From positions 67,576,401 to 67,640,400 of the forward strand of contig JAKGHH010000001.1 in assembly GCA_022828595.1 (NCBI GenBank): a stretch of 64,000 nucleotides of DNA, read 5' to 3'. Both the position numbers and the translations under genes were made by a program. The notes beneath the pieces were generated by a model. That model worked only from the letters and a program-made list of their open reading frames with translations. It did not search any database and was not told where the DNA came from. The stretch comes from Nelumbo lutea. Its lineage: Eukaryota; Streptophyta; Magnoliopsida; Proteales; Nelumbonaceae. Every line of letters begins with the position of its first letter. Position 1 is the first letter of the stretch. Shown in pieces: positions 10,498 to 20,819 of this stretch.

Positions 10498-11052
10498 CAG
10501 TGATCAAAGCCGGCGATCACCTAATCGCCACCATAGCTATACACATAAGGCTTATAAGGCGGTGGTTCAGACTGCCGCCTGAAGGGGCAGGCTAATTTTT
10601 TACAAATTTTATGCTGGCGGTCGAGACCGCCGCCTAAAGGAGCACGTCAATTTTAAAAATAAAGACGGCGGTTTAGACCGCCGTAAAAGAGCAGGGTTTT
10701 TACTTGAACCTACTCCGGCGGTCCATGATTTCTATAGCGGCGGTCCGCTTTTTGTACCTGCGGTTTGTTATGCCGGTATTTATAATACCTCTAAAAAATA
10801 TTTATTTATTTTATTTTCATTGCTGGCGGTTTAGGACCGCCATTATAATACAGGATGGCCGGCAATTTTGGAAAACCACCGATAATGGCTTAATTTAATG
10901 GTCCAAATTGGTACCACATTTACCGGCGGTTTTGAATAGATATTGGAGCGGTCATGACTTTCCCCAACGGTGACTATACCAGCAAAGAAAGACCGCTGGT
11001 AAACCGTCAGCTAAAATCAAAGCAGACGGTCGGAAACCTCTTTTTTGTAGTG
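10498..11052. mobile_element. CACTA-like transposon end with hairpin-forming subterminal repeats
   Basis: Ends TTTTTTGTAGTG at 11041-11052, the inverse of a CACTACAAAAAA terminus. The interior carries several short inverted repeats: GGCGGT..ACTGCCGCC (10558-10579), GGCGGTCGAGACCGCC (about 10616), GGCGGTTTAGACCGCC (about 10665) and GGCGGTTTAGGACCGCC (about 10825). The opposite CACTA end is not found, so this is a fragment or non-autonomous copy. No transposase ORF. Confidence 0.6.
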
Positions 11053-11335
11053 AATATTTTTCCAAAAAAAAAAATGTTGCTCCAGACCATGCCTTGGAAA
11101 TCAGGAAAGTATGTCTGAAGCAACACCAAATTCAATATTTTTTGAAAAATTTGTGCATTGCTGCCAGCAATACAGTGATGTGGCATCATCTTGGACATTG
11201 GATATTATAAATCAATGTTGAAAGCATTGCTGCTAGCAATGGTACCAAACAAAATCAATGTTGTTTTATCAGAAAACACCTTTGTGACAGCACTGGTTCC
11301 AAACAAAAAATAAGCCCACATACCCAACACAGTTT
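11053..11335. repeat. Fragment of the GGTGCT..GGCATGG repeat family
   Basis: Shares ATGTTGCTCCAGACCATGCC, GCAACACC..AATTC and TGGTACCAAAC motifs with the larger copy at 45430-45965. Confidence 0.55.
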
Positions 11336-12105
11336 TTATGAGAAAACGGTATGACATTCCGAACACCGATGCCAAACACCTACCTGATTGTAAAGTTTGC
11401 TTTATCTTGTTTTACACTGATTATGTGGTCAGTTCCACATTGTTTATTGAATCACTCTCCATAACTATTTTAGTCACTTAATGAAAAGCTTTTATACTTT
11501 CTCTAAAAAAAAAAAAAACTTGGGTGGACTTAACCTGAGACTTAGGATTAAATTTTGGGGTTTCAATCTGGTCTGGGCCTGAAAACTTAAGCCCGACAAA
11601 TTCTTTGGACAGACATAGGTTGAAAATTTGGGTAGCCTGAGTATGAGTGCCTGACATAAGCCCGGCTTGACCTAGGTCTGAGTTTATTTTTTATTTAATT
11701 TTGAAGCTATATGCTAAGAGATGATATCAACCATGAGCATGAAGATAATGAAAAATACAAAAGGGATTTGAACATTAAGCCGCATGACAATATCTTCAGC
11801 CATTCAAGCTACATAGATTTAATGTGTTTACAACCTACCTGTTCAAACCAAGCCCAGGGTGACAAAATCCTGAAATTCTTTGGATTTAGGACAATTCGTG
11901 CTGGGGTCTAGAATGGCAGGTTTAACCCCGGGTCAGGTAGGGTTCGGGCCCTTGACTTTACATTGAGGGCATGTTTGTTTTTCGGGAAAACTTTGGGGGA
12001 TAGTTGGTCAGTGGGAAAGTGGTTCCCATTGACTAATTTTGTTGTATTCACTTTGGGTTAGTTGTGGGTTCCATGGTACAGTACTTTTTCTATGATACCT
12101 AACCT
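11336..12105. other. Degenerate repeat sequence, no gene seen
   Basis: Bases 11510-11960 are rich in GGGCCTG/CAGGCCC-type phrases typical of eroded TIR elements in this window. The open frame at 11711-11911 has no family signature. Confidence 0.55.
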
Positions 12106-12218
12106 ACACCACATTCCCACCATGTATTGAGAACATTTTCCGATGATGACATCACTATTTCTGGTATCATTATTTGGAGATGTTCCCAATACACGATGGG
12201 GATGTGTTGTGGAGTGTT
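12106..12218. mobile_element. Fold-back MITE-like hairpin
   Basis: Long imperfect inverted repeat: ACCATGTATTGAGAACATTT near 12119 pairs with the arm containing GGAGATGTTCCCAATACACG near 12176. Related hairpins lie at 37320-37390 and 43540-43670. Confidence 0.65.
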
Positions 12219-12410
12219 GTGTGGGGCAATCTTGTGGGGGGCTGACTTGCTTTCAATTTTTCCACCTAGTGGAAAATTGGCAAAGCTTAATAGGACAAAT
12301 TTGCCCATTCTTATAATGAGCTTTTATGGATGAAAAGGTCATTGTAAAACTTACATGAAAATTAAAAAAAAAAAAAAAACATGGTAATTGAACTTCATGA
12401 GAAACACTTA

Positions 12411-13220
12411 GGCCATGTTTGAAAGTGCTTAAGTTAAAAATAAGTGTTTTTAAACTAGTGCTTATTTGAATAAGCACTTACTTGCATTTGGCACTCAACT
12501 TTTTCAAGTGCTTATTTTTTTAAATAAGCACTTATTTTATCTTGGGCGTTTGGTAGTCTTTTTCTCTAATAAGCACTTAAAAAAGCAATTGTGACTATTT
12601 TGTCTTTTATTTTCTTTCAAATTTTGAAAATTACCCTTTGAAAGCACTTTTATTAAAATATTTTTATGAAAATACTTTTATAAAAACACATTTATGAAAG
12701 TACTTTTACGAAAGTACCTTTACTTTTCTAAAAGTACTTTTACGAAAGCACTTTTAAGAAAGTACCCTTACGAAAACACTTTTGTATATAAAAGTACTTT
12801 TACAAAGTGCTATCATAAAAGTACTTTTATAAAAGTAGTTTCGTAAAAGTGCTTTCATTAAAGTACTTTCATAAAAATGCTTTCATAAAAGTACTTTCTT
12901 AAAAGTATTTTTATAAAAGTACTTTCTTAAAAGTGCTTTCATAGAAGTACTTTTATATAAGTGTTTTTGTAAAAGTGCTATCATAAAAGTTCTTTTATAA
13001 AATTCAAATAGGGATAGTTTTGGAAGAAAAATTTTGAATAAGTGATTATTGTATAAACACACAAAAAAAGTTGGAAATTTGGGCTTAAAAAATAAGCCCT
13101 TATTTTTAAAATAAGCACTTACTTCGGACTTATTTCCCAAATACCAATAAAGTGCTTAATGGCCCAAATAAGCACTTATTTTGAATGGACACTTATTTTT
13201 ATGCATTCTCAAACATGGCC
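12411..13220. mobile_element. Harbinger-like MITE with internal palindromic satellite (810 bp)
   Basis: Left end GGCCATGTTTGAAAGTGCTT and inverted right end GGCCATGTTTGAGAATGCAT, flanked by TTA (12408-12410 and 13221-13223). The middle, about 12640-13010, is an array of AAAGTACTTTTAYRAAAG-like units. No transposase. Confidence 0.85.
12640..13010. repeat. AAAGTACTTT palindromic tandem array, second copy
   Basis: Same degenerate unit as at 2520-2910, built around AAAAGTACTTTT. Open frames here are translations of the array. Confidence 0.85.
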
Positions 13221-13223
13221 TTA

Positions 13224-13827
13224 ATGGGGTAAGTTCACTTATTTTCCTGGGTAAACGGGTAGATAAAAAATGAATGGGCTTCAAGATTATAAATCTCCTG
13301 TTCAATCCAAGCCCAAGGTGACAACTGATAAAGGTCAGATTTAATCTCAGGTCAGGCTGCGCTTGGGCCATTGGGTTCACATTTAGGATTTGGACTGGGT
13401 TGGTCCCAAGTCCATTCCAGCCTGTCCAAGTAGGGGTGCAACTTGGGTGGATCCAACTTGAGCCCTGATCGACCCAATTTTCATTTCTTATACGGATTGG
13501 GCTTGGACTTTTTATCCACGGACTGGGCGTAGGCCCGAAAGTTTGGGCTTTTTACTTTTTGGGCTGGATTTGAACCTAACCCAACTCTTAAAATTGGCCA
13601 AAAACCCAAGGTGAAGCTTGAATTGTCCAAACTGAGTTTGGCTGAATTGAAATTTGATGAATTCAGGTTGGGCTCGAATCCTGGGTAAGCATGAATTGGT
13701 CAATCGGTCCACTAAAATTTAGTGTATATGTATGTAGACATTTATGCATGTATAGTGTCTACGGTGAATGATTTATAAATAAATATTAATTTTGGATATA
13801 CTGTATATGGTTGTGACTTTATCAAAT
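13224..13827. other. Degenerate repeat sequence, no gene seen
   Basis: Begins an eroded TAGGGGTGCAACTTGGGTGG-type element end at about 13432. The rest is GGGCTTGG/CCAAGCCC-type phrases. No right terminus located. Confidence 0.5.
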
Positions 13828-13833
13828 AAAAAA

Positions 13834-13907
13834 TGGCCCATGCAGGTCTCGAACCTGCGACCTTCGCGTTATTAGCACGACGCTCTAACCAACTGAGCTA
13901 ATAGGCC
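13834..13907 (-). tRNA. tRNA-Ile (anticodon AAT)
   Basis: Complete 74-nt cloverleaf on the minus strand. Acceptor GGCCTAT pairs with ATGGGCC (one G-T wobble), followed by discriminator A. The D-arm is GCTC AGTTGGTTA GAGC, the anticodon arm TCGTG CTAATAA CGCGA with AAT at 34-36, and the T-arm GCAGG TTCGAGA CCTGC. The internal Pol III A-box (TAGCTCAGTTGG) and B-box (GGTTCGAGACC) are intact. A run of six T (13828-13833 on the complement) directly follows as terminator. No intron and no encoded CCA, as expected for a nuclear gene. Confidence 0.97.
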
Positions 13908-14190
13908 ATTTTGTTAAGTGTCTTATCAGTAATCTATAGAACAATATAGACGTGTTCGTTGAAGTCATTTAATCCTCATCTGACTACTCCCCTCTTTACT
14001 CCATGGTAGCTAGGTACTCCCCTAGGTGTATTGAACCTTTACTTATCAAAAAAAATTTATTGACCCCCTCTCTCTCTCCAAAGGCTATTAACTAATCTAT
14101 TAGCTTTCCTATGACAATGACCTAGAATTAAAGACGTACATTGACCTATGAGCTCAAGGTGGCTTTAAACAAAGACTCATCTTTGAGAGA
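13908..14190. repeat. Segmental duplicate of the 467-600 / 2105-2265 region
   Basis: Sequence after the tRNA (CTATAGAACAATATAGACGT..., GAAGTCATTTAATCC) and at 14088-14185 (AGCTTTCCTATGACAATGAC...GGCTTTAAACAAAGACTC) matches the flank of the tRNA pseudogene at 467-600 and 2105-2265. In the other copy these parts are separated by TE insertions. Confidence 0.75.
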
Positions 14191-14769
14191 GAGAGAGAGG
14201 AAATGGAACTTTTATAAGTAAAAGGGACAAAAATTTGAACATCGACCAAAGTTGTAATAATAATAGAGTTTAGATTTGGTGAGTACAAAACACTGGCACA
14301 GCCTATGCACAACACAACTGTAAGTGCACACAGGGAATATCTTGCCATGAAAGACACAATAAGTACAAGGTAATGGTGGTGTATATTGGATTCGAATTGG
14401 TTGAATAGGCCCTTCAAAAATGATTGGATCTCATATGCTCAAGATGCACTAAGATATTATCCATGTTTTAAGATCAGCTGATGAAATGAGAATTAATAAT
14501 GGAACCCTTACCTCAGACTAAGCCTTTTCTATAAAAATTTTTTTTTTAAACACACTTGAATTAGTCAAAGACAAGGCTGGAATGATATTTTGATCAATTT
14601 AATTAGAGGTGGTTTGATACCATCGCTGTTCAGGCATGAAATGTCAAATTGGCATACACTTGTTACTGACCAATTCCTTATCTAATCATTTTAAATGACA
14701 TTATTCTCATATATGTGTAATGTAATAATGCATATTTCTCACCAATTTGTATCAATTTGAAACTTTTTA
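14191..14769. other. Intergenic, no gene seen
   Basis: An AG run at 14185-14199, then AT-rich sequence without recognisable features. Confidence 0.55.
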
Positions 14770-14863
14770 GGCTCAGTTTGGAAGGTGTATAAATACAAAT
14801 ATATACAAAATATAAGATTTTGCATTTTACATATTTGTATTTGTATTCCTTCCACACTGAGCC
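14770..14863. mobile_element. Miniature Harbinger-like element (94 bp)
   Basis: GGCTCAGTTTGGAAGG at the left and inverted GGCTCAGTGTGGAAGG at the right, flanked by TTA (14767-14769, 14864-14866). Nearly the whole element is a stem; homologous to 48517-48627. Confidence 0.88.
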
Positions 14864-14879
14864 TTAGGTAGTGATGTAG

Positions 14880-15217
14880 TTATATATGGCCGGTTCACTA
14901 GACCCTGACATGTGGCATCGGCAGGGGCACTTTCATCAGCTGATTGTCCCTTATGGGCAATGGGGTAACTTCCCCTCCTTGACGGTTGTAGAGCATTTAC
15001 TGTGTACACAAGATCCTGGCGCATTTATTCCTAAGTCACTAATTAAGGGGTCATGGTTGGCCAACACCTCTCCGAGTCCCCCTATATGACCACAATCTAC
15101 AAGACGTTCATTACTGCTCCATCTATAAAAGGGGCACTACAGCTAAGGGTACAACATTCATCACATCCTCCCTTGTGGTGACCTTGGTTATTTCTGACTT
15201 TCTGAGCCTTTGGCTAG
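14880..15217 (+). promoter_or_regulatory. LTR-like promoter fragment with TATA box
   Basis: GC-richer stretch unlike its surroundings, with TATAAAAGG at 15124-15132. It stops at the start of the next element at 15218. It could be a solo or truncated LTR; no TG..CA boundaries or second copy seen. Confidence 0.4.
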
Positions 15218-15793
15218 TAGGGGTGTTCATTATACAATTCAAACCGTAAAACCAAACCAAACCACAAATTCAGTTTGGTTAGGTTTGCTTTATACCTAAA
15301 AACAGTTTGGTTCGGTTTGCTAGTTTTCTAAATTATGTGTTTTACGGTTTTGGTTTGATTTATTGGATTTCATAAACCAAATTAAATCGTAAACCATAAA
15401 CCGAAATTATATATATATATATATATAGTGTATAAATATAATATGAATATATGATGTATAAATATTATATATAATATAATATATCTATATTGAATGCAAA
15501 AAAAATCATAAATATATAATAAACTCTTTATTTTATAATAAAATAATAAAATAAAAGTTTTAAATTTTAATTTTGGGGAAGCTATTTAGGCTTTCCAATT
15601 GAATTAAGCCCAATAGAATCATAGAATGGTCCAAATCCCCAAACTGTATTAAAAACCACACCAAACCGAAATAAAATGGTTTGGTCTGGTTTAATTTTCA
15701 TACCAAAACGATTTGATTCAGTTTGGAATTTCTCAAACCGTAATTTACCGATTTGATCTAACATCTTCTCCAAACCGGACCATCAACACTCTC
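15218..15793. mobile_element. Eroded hAT-like element
   Basis: Starts TAGGGGTGTTCATTATACAA with AAACCGTAAAACC repeats, AT-rich core, and ends with AAACCGGACCATCAACACTCT, the inverse of a decayed AGGGTGTTGATGG. No target duplication recognised. Confidence 0.55.
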
Positions 15794-16640
15794 GAGGACT
15801 CTGATGTCTTTTTCACTCTTAACTAGCAGGACCCACAGTGCTCAGTGCTCAGACCTCGGAAATTACCTCGATTCCAAGTTTGGGAGCATCAGGTAGAATT
15901 AAGCCAAACAACCTCTTAGTACTGCTTTCCAATCTTATTTACCCAAGTAGAGCTACAAATAGTTTCAGTTTGCCCAAATTTGAATTTAAGGTGAAGTCGT
16001 GCTATCCAATCAGTAGGCTTACGTTTTGGACCTTTTGAGCTAGGCTTGGTATCGTAGGCTCAACATATACTATTATTTCATAGTATCACTTTTCACTTTG
16101 GATTCATTCTATGTTTCTGAACCGTTCAGTCCAATGACTTATTGACCTAGCAGTCAAACCGTTGACCTATTAGACTGAGTTAACAAATTTTTGACTGTTT
16201 TTTTTTTATTTTTTATTTTTTGAAATTGCAACAGGCCGATCCCTTTGAGACGAACAATTTTTAAAGCATTGGTCCATTCTACTTTCAAGACCCAACAAAA
16301 ATGGATGTACAAAAAATATTCAAAAATACTTTAAAACCCGACCAACCCACGCAGGCCCCAACCACCTTGTCCGAGGATAGTCTGAATTTTATTAGGTTAA
16401 GCTTGGGAATAATTTGGATCGGGCATATCCGAATTCGATTCAATAGTATATATTCTATATTTGAATTCGATTTGAATCACAAATCCGATTTAATTCATTT
16501 AATTTGATTGAAATTAAAAAATAGAAAAAAACAAGAAAAAGAGGTTAGGGCCCGTGCATACCTACTCTTGTAATATTTTACATTTGACTGGACTGTTGTT
16601 GTTTTTCATGTTTAGCAACCAAAATCTATTGTTGTTCAGG
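15794..16640. other. Intergenic repeat sequence
   Basis: Bases 16289-16405 duplicate 3489-3600; 16430-16505 carries CCGATT/GAATTCGA repeats like 32200-32345. No gene supported. Confidence 0.55.
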
Positions 16641-16990
16641 ATTTTCTGCAATAGTTAAGGAATGGACAATGAGGAATTTAGGTGAAAACCAGGACGACGA
16701 TCCACCGAATATTGGATGGAGTCGGTTGGACGAAGTAGACAGTCAAGACATTAGTAACCAGCTTCCTCTCCTTGCCAATGAGTCCTAAGATCTTTGATTT
16801 AGATCAGGGGCTACAGAATGTTTTGGCAGAACTTAACATGAATAAATTTCTTCGTCGACATTTCCGCTTGAATTCAAGGGTTGAATTAGATTCAACATCT
16901 GAGTGGTACTTGTCTAGTCAATTTCTTACTTTGTCTTCTTCCTCTTCATCAGGGATAGGAAGAAAAATAGAAAAACTAAACAAAAAGTAG
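16641..16990 (+). other. Unidentified coding-like segment
   Basis: After GTTGTTCAG at about 16640 a frame reads GFSAIVKEWTMRNLGENQDD and continues to LPLLANES before a stop. A second frame (to 16990) reads ANVLAELN-like acidic then Ser-rich sequence ending GRKIEKLNKK. The composition looks protein-like rather than repeat-like, and the two parts could be one exon with a frameshift. I do not recognise the family. Read together with 17065-17260 it may be a decayed gene copy. Confidence 0.3.
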
Positions 16991-17064
16991 ATGAACCTCT
17001 CTATTTTGTTTCATCAGCTAGGGTTAGGGAAACATAGCCTATAGAATAGGGATTATTAAGTTAG

Positions 17065-17265
17065 GTCTATGGAGAAGTACGGACTGGCCCAATGCAGATT
17101 TCTGATTTCCACTGCAGAGCTATAAACATTCAAAATGTCAAAAACCCTCACTCTACACACCAATGCCCGCCCGTGAATTGGCATCAATTCCGAGCTGGCA
17201 CCCACCCCAATTGTACTCTGAGCGTAAGAATTATGACCTTGGGCTGAACAATCATTCTCCCAAGG
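17065..17265. repeat. Duplicated segment, copy A (paired with 36923-37120)
   Basis: About 190 bp align closely with 36923-37120 (for example CCAATGCAGATTTCTGATTT and GCCCGCCCGTGAATTG). On the minus strand copy A is open over about 60 codons (ASSELMPIHGRALVCRVRVF); copy B has stops. Origin unknown. Confidence 0.6.
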
Positions 17266-17380
17266 GTCTATTGCTTAGCCGCTTAAGGAATAGGAAATTA
17301 TTAAGCTAGTTTTCTTTTCTTTTCTTTTTGACAAAAGAGAAGCATCCAACATTTCATTAAGGTAAAGATAGCTGTACAGA

Positions 17381-17812
17381 TCAAGATAACAGTGGGTTGT
17401 ATGTTATCTTGACCTGGCCTTTGCATGTTAGATAGGCTAGTGTATGAGCAGCCTTGTTGTAGTTTCTATTTATATGTACAAAATCTAATTGTTCAAAAGT
17501 AGATAAAAGTCTTCTCAGTTGTGCAAAGTGTAGCTGTTCTATCCACTTCTTTGGTAGACTTTTATCCAACAAAAATCCGATTAGCTGTGATGAGTCGTTG
17601 GATATCTTGAGTTGGATGGCTGCTTTTCACCCTAGGATTAGGGCTCGGAGTTTCACATCATAACTGTCGATGGCACAACGTGGTTTTCCTTCAGTAAGAG
17701 TTATAACTCCACTAGGGCATTTGATGATGAAAGCTCGTCCTACAAAACCTGAGAGTAAGTCATACGAACCATCAATATGAAGTGTGGTGAGAGTGCTCCT
17801 TGTTGCATTCAT
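17381..17812 (-). pseudogene. LINE RNase H domain
   Basis: The 17627-17812 frame has LHIDGSYD (the DGS motif) and the 17381-17572 frame ends with HINRNYNKAAHTLA, equivalent to the HVPREANxxADxLA motif of plant LINE RNase H. The two parts lie in separate frames. Confidence 0.75.
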
Positions 17813-18071
17813 TGGGGTGGTATGCCTTACAGTTTCAGTTTCAATGCTCTATTCTTGAGTGGATTGATACTTCCAAATACGAAAGATGATGTCCCTTGGG
17901 GTGATGTTTTTGTAGTAAAAAATTAGATCATTCTTGGCTCTCCAGAGAAGGTATAGTATGATGCAGCCTTTCCCCATGAAATGAATAGACTCATGTAATG
18001 ATAAAATTCTTTTTTAGTCTTTCCCACCACTTTTTTTTATGGAAACAAAGGCTTCCTCTTCCTCATTAATG

Positions 18072-19270
18072 TCATTTGGGTTCAATCCCACCTGTGCATG
18101 AAGTAGATTGGAATGGCTTGGAGAGTGTTCCTTGGGGGAAAATTATAGTCCGCATGGAGTAGATTGGAATGGCTTGGAGAACTGATTGGATCAAAGTTGT
18201 ACGACCCTCTTGGGATAGAAATCTGGAATTCCAAGATGTGATTTTGGATAACACCCGGTCCACTAAGGGATGTGTTAATATCCTATTGTCTTATACACCT
18301 ATTTGGGTACCCAGATATTTTGTGACTTGTAGAGGCTTTCTGACCTTCAATATGTAAGAAATGAACTTTTTGTAATGTCTTGGAACATTAGTACTAAACA
18401 TGATGGAGGACTTGTCGTAGTTTGTCTTTTGTCCTGAAGAGTTGCTCAAATATGGAAAGGATTTGGCCTAAGACTTTTACTTGTGACAAATCTGCCTTGC
18501 AGAAAACGATACAATCATCTATGAATAGCAAATGAGTGGTAGACATGCCATCCCTACAAATCTTAGCACCCTTGATGAGACCTTCATTTTCAACACACAC
18601 TAGTAATTGTGTTAGTATCTCCATTCCAATGATAAATAAATTTGGGGAGAGGGGGTCACCTTGTCTAAGGCCACATTTCAGTTTGAAGTAACCATAGCAT
18701 TTGCCACCTAGTTTGACAAAAAAGGTTGGGGTGGAGATGCATTGATAGATCATTTAGGTCCATTTTGTTGGAAAGCCCATTTTATGCAATGTTTCCTTGA
18801 GGAAACTCCAACCCATCTTATCAAAATCTTTTGACATGTCCAATTTGAGTGCAATGAGACACTTGCCCTTTTTCTATTTTCTCATGAAGTGTAATATCTC
18901 CTTGGTTAGTATGATGTTGTCTATTATTTGCTTGTTCTTTAGAAAGCCAAATTGAAAGGGAGATATCACGTCTTCCAATACTAGCTGCATTTTGAACACT
19001 AGCCACTAGGAGATGATTTTGAACAGAACATTATAAAGGCTGATGGTTCTAAAATGTGAGGTGACTATAGGGTCATGAATCTTTGGTATAAACACAAGAT
19101 TTGTGTTGTTGGTTTCCTTGGGGAGATATTCAGAGAGAAAGAAATGCAATACCAGTTGATGTATGCCATGACCCACAATATCCCAAAAATGTTGATAAAA
19201 GAAAGTTGTGTACCCATCTGGTCCTAGTGCTCTATGTGGGTGCATCTGTTTCATACCCATGTTATTTATT
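18072..19270 (-). pseudogene. LINE reverse transcriptase remnants
   Basis: From the N-terminal side: HRALGPDGYTTFFYQHFW and LVFIPKIHDPIVTSHFRTIS (19260-19006), then GLRQGDPLSPNLF and LLFIDDCIVF (18753-18394), then WNSRFLSQEGRTTLIQSVLQ (18263-18072). The catalytic ADD is changed to IDD, although both aspartates remain. Frames switch several times. A 55-bp tandem duplication carrying GTAGATTGGAATGGCTTGGA lies at about 18105-18180. Confidence 0.82.
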
Positions 19271-19637
19271 TGAAGGTCGGGGGTTGTAAAAGATCCTTTT
19301 TATGTTGGGTAGTGAGGGTTGGAGTTGAGATCAGGGAGAAGAGACTGATATTCAAGTGTCCATTGAGTGCTCCCACATCTTGCATAGAGTTGATGAAGAG
19401 TTGAGCAATTTCTTCTCTATTGCATGTCCATTCTCTAGTTGGTTTTCTCAACCACTAAAAATTGTTTTGAATTGCTCTCTAGTTTGCTATTTTGTGTTCT
19501 TGTCTCCTTTGAGCCATAGTTCTCTGCATTTTAGCTTTCAAATTTCCTCTTCTTTTCTTAACCAATAAAAGTATTGAGTTTGGAGGTCTGAGTTTTTGGG
19601 GATTTTCATTTTCCATTTGGAGGTCAGAGATTTCCCC

Positions 19638-20431
19638 TTACAATTTATTGAGATGGTCTTGTATATTCCCAAAAGTATGATGATTCCAAGCTTTGAGGGT
19701 TTTTTTGCACTCTTTGACCTTTGAGGTTATTTGGAAATGTGGGGATCCTGGTATGTGAGATTGCCGAGCTGAATTGATGATGTCTCTACAATCTTGGAGA
19801 TCCGTCCTAAATGGTAAAAAATGGAAGTGAGATTTTTGGTTAATTGTGATTGGTTCTATGGTTGGTTTCATAGGAGCATGATATGAGGAAATGATGGGCA
19901 GATGGTGCACAATGGAGTCGGGGTATAAATCTATCCAAGAGTATGTGGCAAAAGCTTGGTCAAGTCTTTCCAATACCCTGGCTCTTCCATGTTGCTCATT
20001 TGTCCAAGTATAAGGTGGTCCATGAAGTCTATTCTGACTAGGTTAACAAGTTGAATGAAGTTTTGGATGTGTTTCGATGTTTTAGGGGTTTGGTTTTTGT
20101 AGCTTTTTTGGTCCTGGGCTGTGAGAAGGTCATTTACATCACTGATTAGGAGGCAAGGGAGAGTGGTTTGTTGTAAAAAGTTTATTAATTGAAGACAAAT
20201 GTATTTTCTTTGATTTTTTTGAGGGTGACAATATATACAGATGAGGATCCAGAGTTTGTTGGAGGGAAGATTTTCAATTTGAAGAACGATGAAATTGGAT
20301 TGTATGTGGAGTGGTTTGGCTCTTATGTTACCGGACCAGCAACACAAAAGACCTCCTGAGTGGCCTCTTGATGGTTGGATTGAATGATACAGGTATTTTA
20401 ATTTTTGTACCAAGCTCTCAGCACTGTTCAT
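19638..20431 (-). pseudogene. LINE endonuclease (APE-type) remnants
   Basis: GGLLCCWSGN and LISDVNDLL correspond to the GGI..W and GDFN blocks. MERLDQAFATYSWIDLYPDS and PIISSYHAPM correspond to the C-terminal ERLDRAF..HLPRISSDHCP block. The catalytic SDH is now SYH and GDFN is SDVN, so the enzyme is inactive. Confidence 0.75.
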
Positions 20432-20819
20432 GTAAATTTTTGTTTCACTTAGGAAACATATGTCCAGTTTTTCTTTATTTGATTGTATTGCACAAGAGCC
20501 AAAGCTTTAAGGGTTTGTTGGCTCCTCTGATGTTCCATGAAAAAATTATCATTTTGGTGAAGGGGTGAGTATGGTGATGTTGTTAATGCAAATGAAGAAT
20601 TAAGATGAAGTTGAAACAAAAGTAATTTAGGAAGAGGAAGAGTACCTGGCTTATGAAGATGAGGGAGTAGAAGGGTTCCAATTCATTGAGTTGGGTATAT
20701 TTGTTGAGTCCTCCGCCCTCCAAATACCCTGCTGGCAAGTTTGGTTCCACCTTGTTGACACCATGAAAAATCCCGAATTGCATCCAACATGACTGCCAGT
20801 TTGTGTGATTTTGATGCAT

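Noticed and set aside
12883..13140. Open frame with repeated KHLYKSTSMKALL-like units
   Set aside because: It is the AAAGTACTTT satellite array read in frame, not a repeat protein.
14880..15217. Promoter of a host gene at the TATAAAAGG motif
   Set aside because: No reading frame or exon follows before the next TE at 15218; better explained as LTR remnant.
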